The notes beneath the pieces are model-generated. The model ran no database searches, was not told the origin of the DNA, and saw only the letters and a list, made by a program, of their open reading frames with translations. From contig JAQVEQ010000151.1 in NCBI GenBank assembly GCA_028697875.1, positions 1-7,005 of the forward strand: 7,005 nucleotides of DNA. Direction: 5' to 3'. Position numbers and translations under genes: made by a program. The stretch comes from Novosphingobium sp. Its GTDB lineage: Bacteria > Pseudomonadota > Alphaproteobacteria > Sphingomonadales > Sphingomonadaceae. Shown one piece after another: positions 5,603 through 7,005 of the stretch; the first letter of the stretch is position 1; each line of letters starts with the position of its first letter.

Positions 5603-7005
5603 ATGTCCAGACCGCATCTCCGCCCGATCCTGTGTGCCGCCGCGCCGGCCCTGCTGCTTGCCGGCTGCGCGGTCGGCCCGAACTACAAGCCGCCGCAGAC
5701 CGCCGCCGTCGAAGCGGCGCGGCAGGACTGGGTCGAAGCGGGCGAAGCCGGGCCGGTCGACCGCGAATGGTGGACACGGTTCGACGACCCGGCGATGACG
5801 GCGCTGGTCGAAAAGGCGATGGCCGATGCGCCCGACGTGCGCGAGGCAGAAGCGCGCCTTGCCGAAGCGCGTGCGCAGCGCGACGCGATATTCGGCGGCC
5901 GCTTCCCTGCCGTCCAGGCGACAGGCAGCGCGATGAAGGACACCTTGAGCGAGAACGGCCAGTTGCCGCTCAAGCAGTTTGCCGGCTTCGACCGCAAGTT
6001 CAACCTGTTCGACATCGGTTTCGACGCCAGCTGGGAAATCGACTTCTGGGGACGGCGCACGCGCCAGCTCCAGGGGGCGAAAGCGCGGGTGGAGGCGGCC
6101 GAATACGGCAAGCGCGAGGTCCTGCTCAATCTCGCGGCGGAAACCGCGCGCGCCTATATCGAGACGCGCGCCGCGCAGGCCGCGCTGGACACGGCGCAAA
6201 GCACGGCGGATGCGGCGGCGGAGCTGTCGCGCCTTACCGGCCTGCGTTTTGCGGCAGGCGATGCGAGCCAGGTCGACGCGAACCGGGCCGATACCGATGC
6301 CCGCGATGCCGCCGCCGCGCTGGCCGTCGCCCGTGCCGCGCTGGCGGCCAACCGCTACCGGCTGGGTATGCTGGCCGGGGTGGCGCCGGAGCAGGTCGAC
6401 GGCTTGCTGGGCGAACAGCGGCCGGTTCCGTCCGCCCCCGCCACGATCCTGACCGGCGTGCGTTCCGAACTGCTCGAAAGGCGGCCCGACATCCGCATCG
6501 CCGAACGCCAGCTGGCCGCCGCGACCGCCGATATCGGCGTTGCCACCGCCGACCTTTTCCCGCGCTTTTCGCTGGCCGGTTCCTTCGGTCAGCAGGCCCG
6601 CACGACCGGTGACCTGTTCTCGTCCGACAGCTTCCGCATGGGGGTGGGGCCGCAGTTTTCCTGGCCGATCTTCGCCGGTGGGACGCTGCGGGCGCAATTG
6701 CGGGCGGCCGATGCCCGGGGGCAGGCGGCGGCGGCCCGTTACGACAAGGCGGTGCTCGGCGCGCTGGCGGATAGCGAGACGGCGATCAACCGTTTCCTCA
6801 ACACCGGGCATTCGCTCGAACAGGCCGAAACCGCGCTGGCGAAAGAGCAGGATACCCTGCGCCTGGTCCAGCTGATGCTTTCGCACGGGGAAGTGGACCG
6901 GCTGGCGCTGGCGCTGGCGCGCATTGCCGCCAACCAGGCGGAAACGAACGCCCGCGATGCCCGCGCGGCCCATGCCAGCGCGGCGGTCGCCCTGTACAAG
7001 GCGCT
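5603..7005 (+). CDS. NodT-family outer-membrane efflux lipoprotein (3' partial)
   Basis: This is a TolC-like outer-membrane channel subunit; 467 residues are visible and the frame is still open at the window edge. The last residues (AVALYKA, then CT of a probable Leu) match the point just before the common C-terminal LGGGW of this family, so perhaps 5-20 residues are missing. A lipoprotein signal is clear: basic start, hydrophobic core and LLLAGC with the lipidated Cys22 (codon 5666-5668), followed by the typical AVGPNYKPP. Two outer-membrane efflux repeats follow: DREWWTRFDDPAMTALVEKA (53-72) into the first coiled hairpin, SWEIDFWGRR (143-152), then LLERRPDIRIAERQLAAATA (290-309), ATADLFPRFSLAGSFG (314-329) and GPQFSWPIFAGGTL (349-362) into the second. 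The start is 4 nt after the permease stop, with only a weak GGA (5592-5594) upstream, so translation may rely on coupling. As the last visible gene it supplies the exit duct for the exporter. It is absent from the E. coli ybh operon. Confidence 0.93.
   Translation, partial: MSRPHLRPILCAAAPALLLAGCAVGPNYKPPQTAAVEAARQDWVEAGEAGPVDREWWTRFDDPAMTALVEKAMADAPDVREAEARLAEARAQRDAIFGGRFPAVQATGSAMKDTLSENGQLPLKQFAGFDRKFNLFDIGFDASWEIDFWGRRTRQLQGAKARVEAAEYGKREVLLNLAAETARAYIETRAAQAALDTAQSTADAAAELSRLTGLRFAAGDASQVDANRADTDARDAAAALAVARAALAANRYRLGMLAGVAPEQVDGLLGEQRPVPSAPATILTGVRSELLERRPDIRIAERQLAAATADIGVATADLFPRFSLAGSFGQQARTTGDLFSSDSFRMGVGPQFSWPIFAGGTLRAQLRAADARGQAAAARYDKAVLGALADSETAINRFLNTGHSLEQAETALAKEQDTLRLVQLMLSHGEVDRLALALARIAANQAETNARDARAAHASAAVALYKA
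6902..6919 (+). repeat. Three tandem CTGGCG units
   Basis: Three perfect copies of the hexamer CTGGCG lie inside the outer-membrane channel gene and encode Leu-Ala-Leu-Ala-Leu-Ala (residues 434-439) in the second helical hairpin. Gain or loss of a unit would keep the frame. It is probably ordinary high-GC codon use. Confidence 0.5.

Noticed and set aside
5592..5605. Possible terminator or promoter between the second permease and the channel gene
   Set aside because: Only 4 nt separate the two genes, with no hairpin or T-tract and no room for a promoter outside coding sequence.
5632..6612. 326-codon plus-strand open frame within the channel gene
   Set aside because: It is out of frame with the lipoprotein gene and gives Arg-rich sequence without domains. 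The frame starting at 5603 explains the region fully.
5552..6973. 473-codon minus-strand open frame opposite the outer-membrane channel gene
   Set aside because: It is the antisense shadow of the NodT-type gene, which has a lipobox and both efflux repeats in the plus frame starting at 5603.

Overview
The window holds one tightly packed, six-gene, plus-strand operon for a tripartite ABC-2-type efflux system. It comes from a GC-rich proteobacterium. The strong GC/C third-position bias and the NodT-type outer-membrane lipoprotein suggest an alphaproteobacterium, perhaps a sphingomonad, but this is a guess from style and not a phylogenetic placement.

Layout: (1) the 3' nine-tenths of a TetR-family regulator resembling E. 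coli CecR (1-605, N-terminus off the window); (2) a YbhG-like periplasmic adaptor of the HlyD family (602-1609); (3) a YbhF-like ATPase carrying two nucleotide-binding domains in one chain (1617-3362); (4) and (5) two different ABC-2 permeases, YbhS-like (3359-4495) and YbhR-like (4495-5598); (6) a NodT-family outer-membrane factor lipoprotein (5603-7005, cut off a few residues before its end). The last gene has no stop codon inside the window and was found by reading its frame directly. Successive junctions are -4, +7, -4, -1 and +4 nt, so there is no room for internal promoters or terminators. No stretch longer than 7 nt lacks a gene. I see no tRNA, rRNA, mobile element, CRISPR array or terminator.

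Working model: the regulator controls its own operon from a promoter upstream of the window. The duplicated ATPase drives a YbhS/YbhR heterodimer in the inner membrane, YbhG bridges the periplasm and the NodT-type channel opens the outer membrane. Gene order matches E. coli cecR-ybhG-ybhF-ybhS-ybhR, with a dedicated outer-membrane channel added at the end. The cargo cannot be read from the sequence. Reports on the E. coli system link it to cefoperazone/chloramphenicol sensitivity (CecR) and to tetracycline and Na+/Li+ export (YbhFSR).

This is largely a known type of system. The most notable oddity is in the second ATPase domain, where the normally conserved D-loop aspartate is a tyrosine (codon 3087-3089). 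By motif analysis it lies at the ATP site that already looks degenerate.
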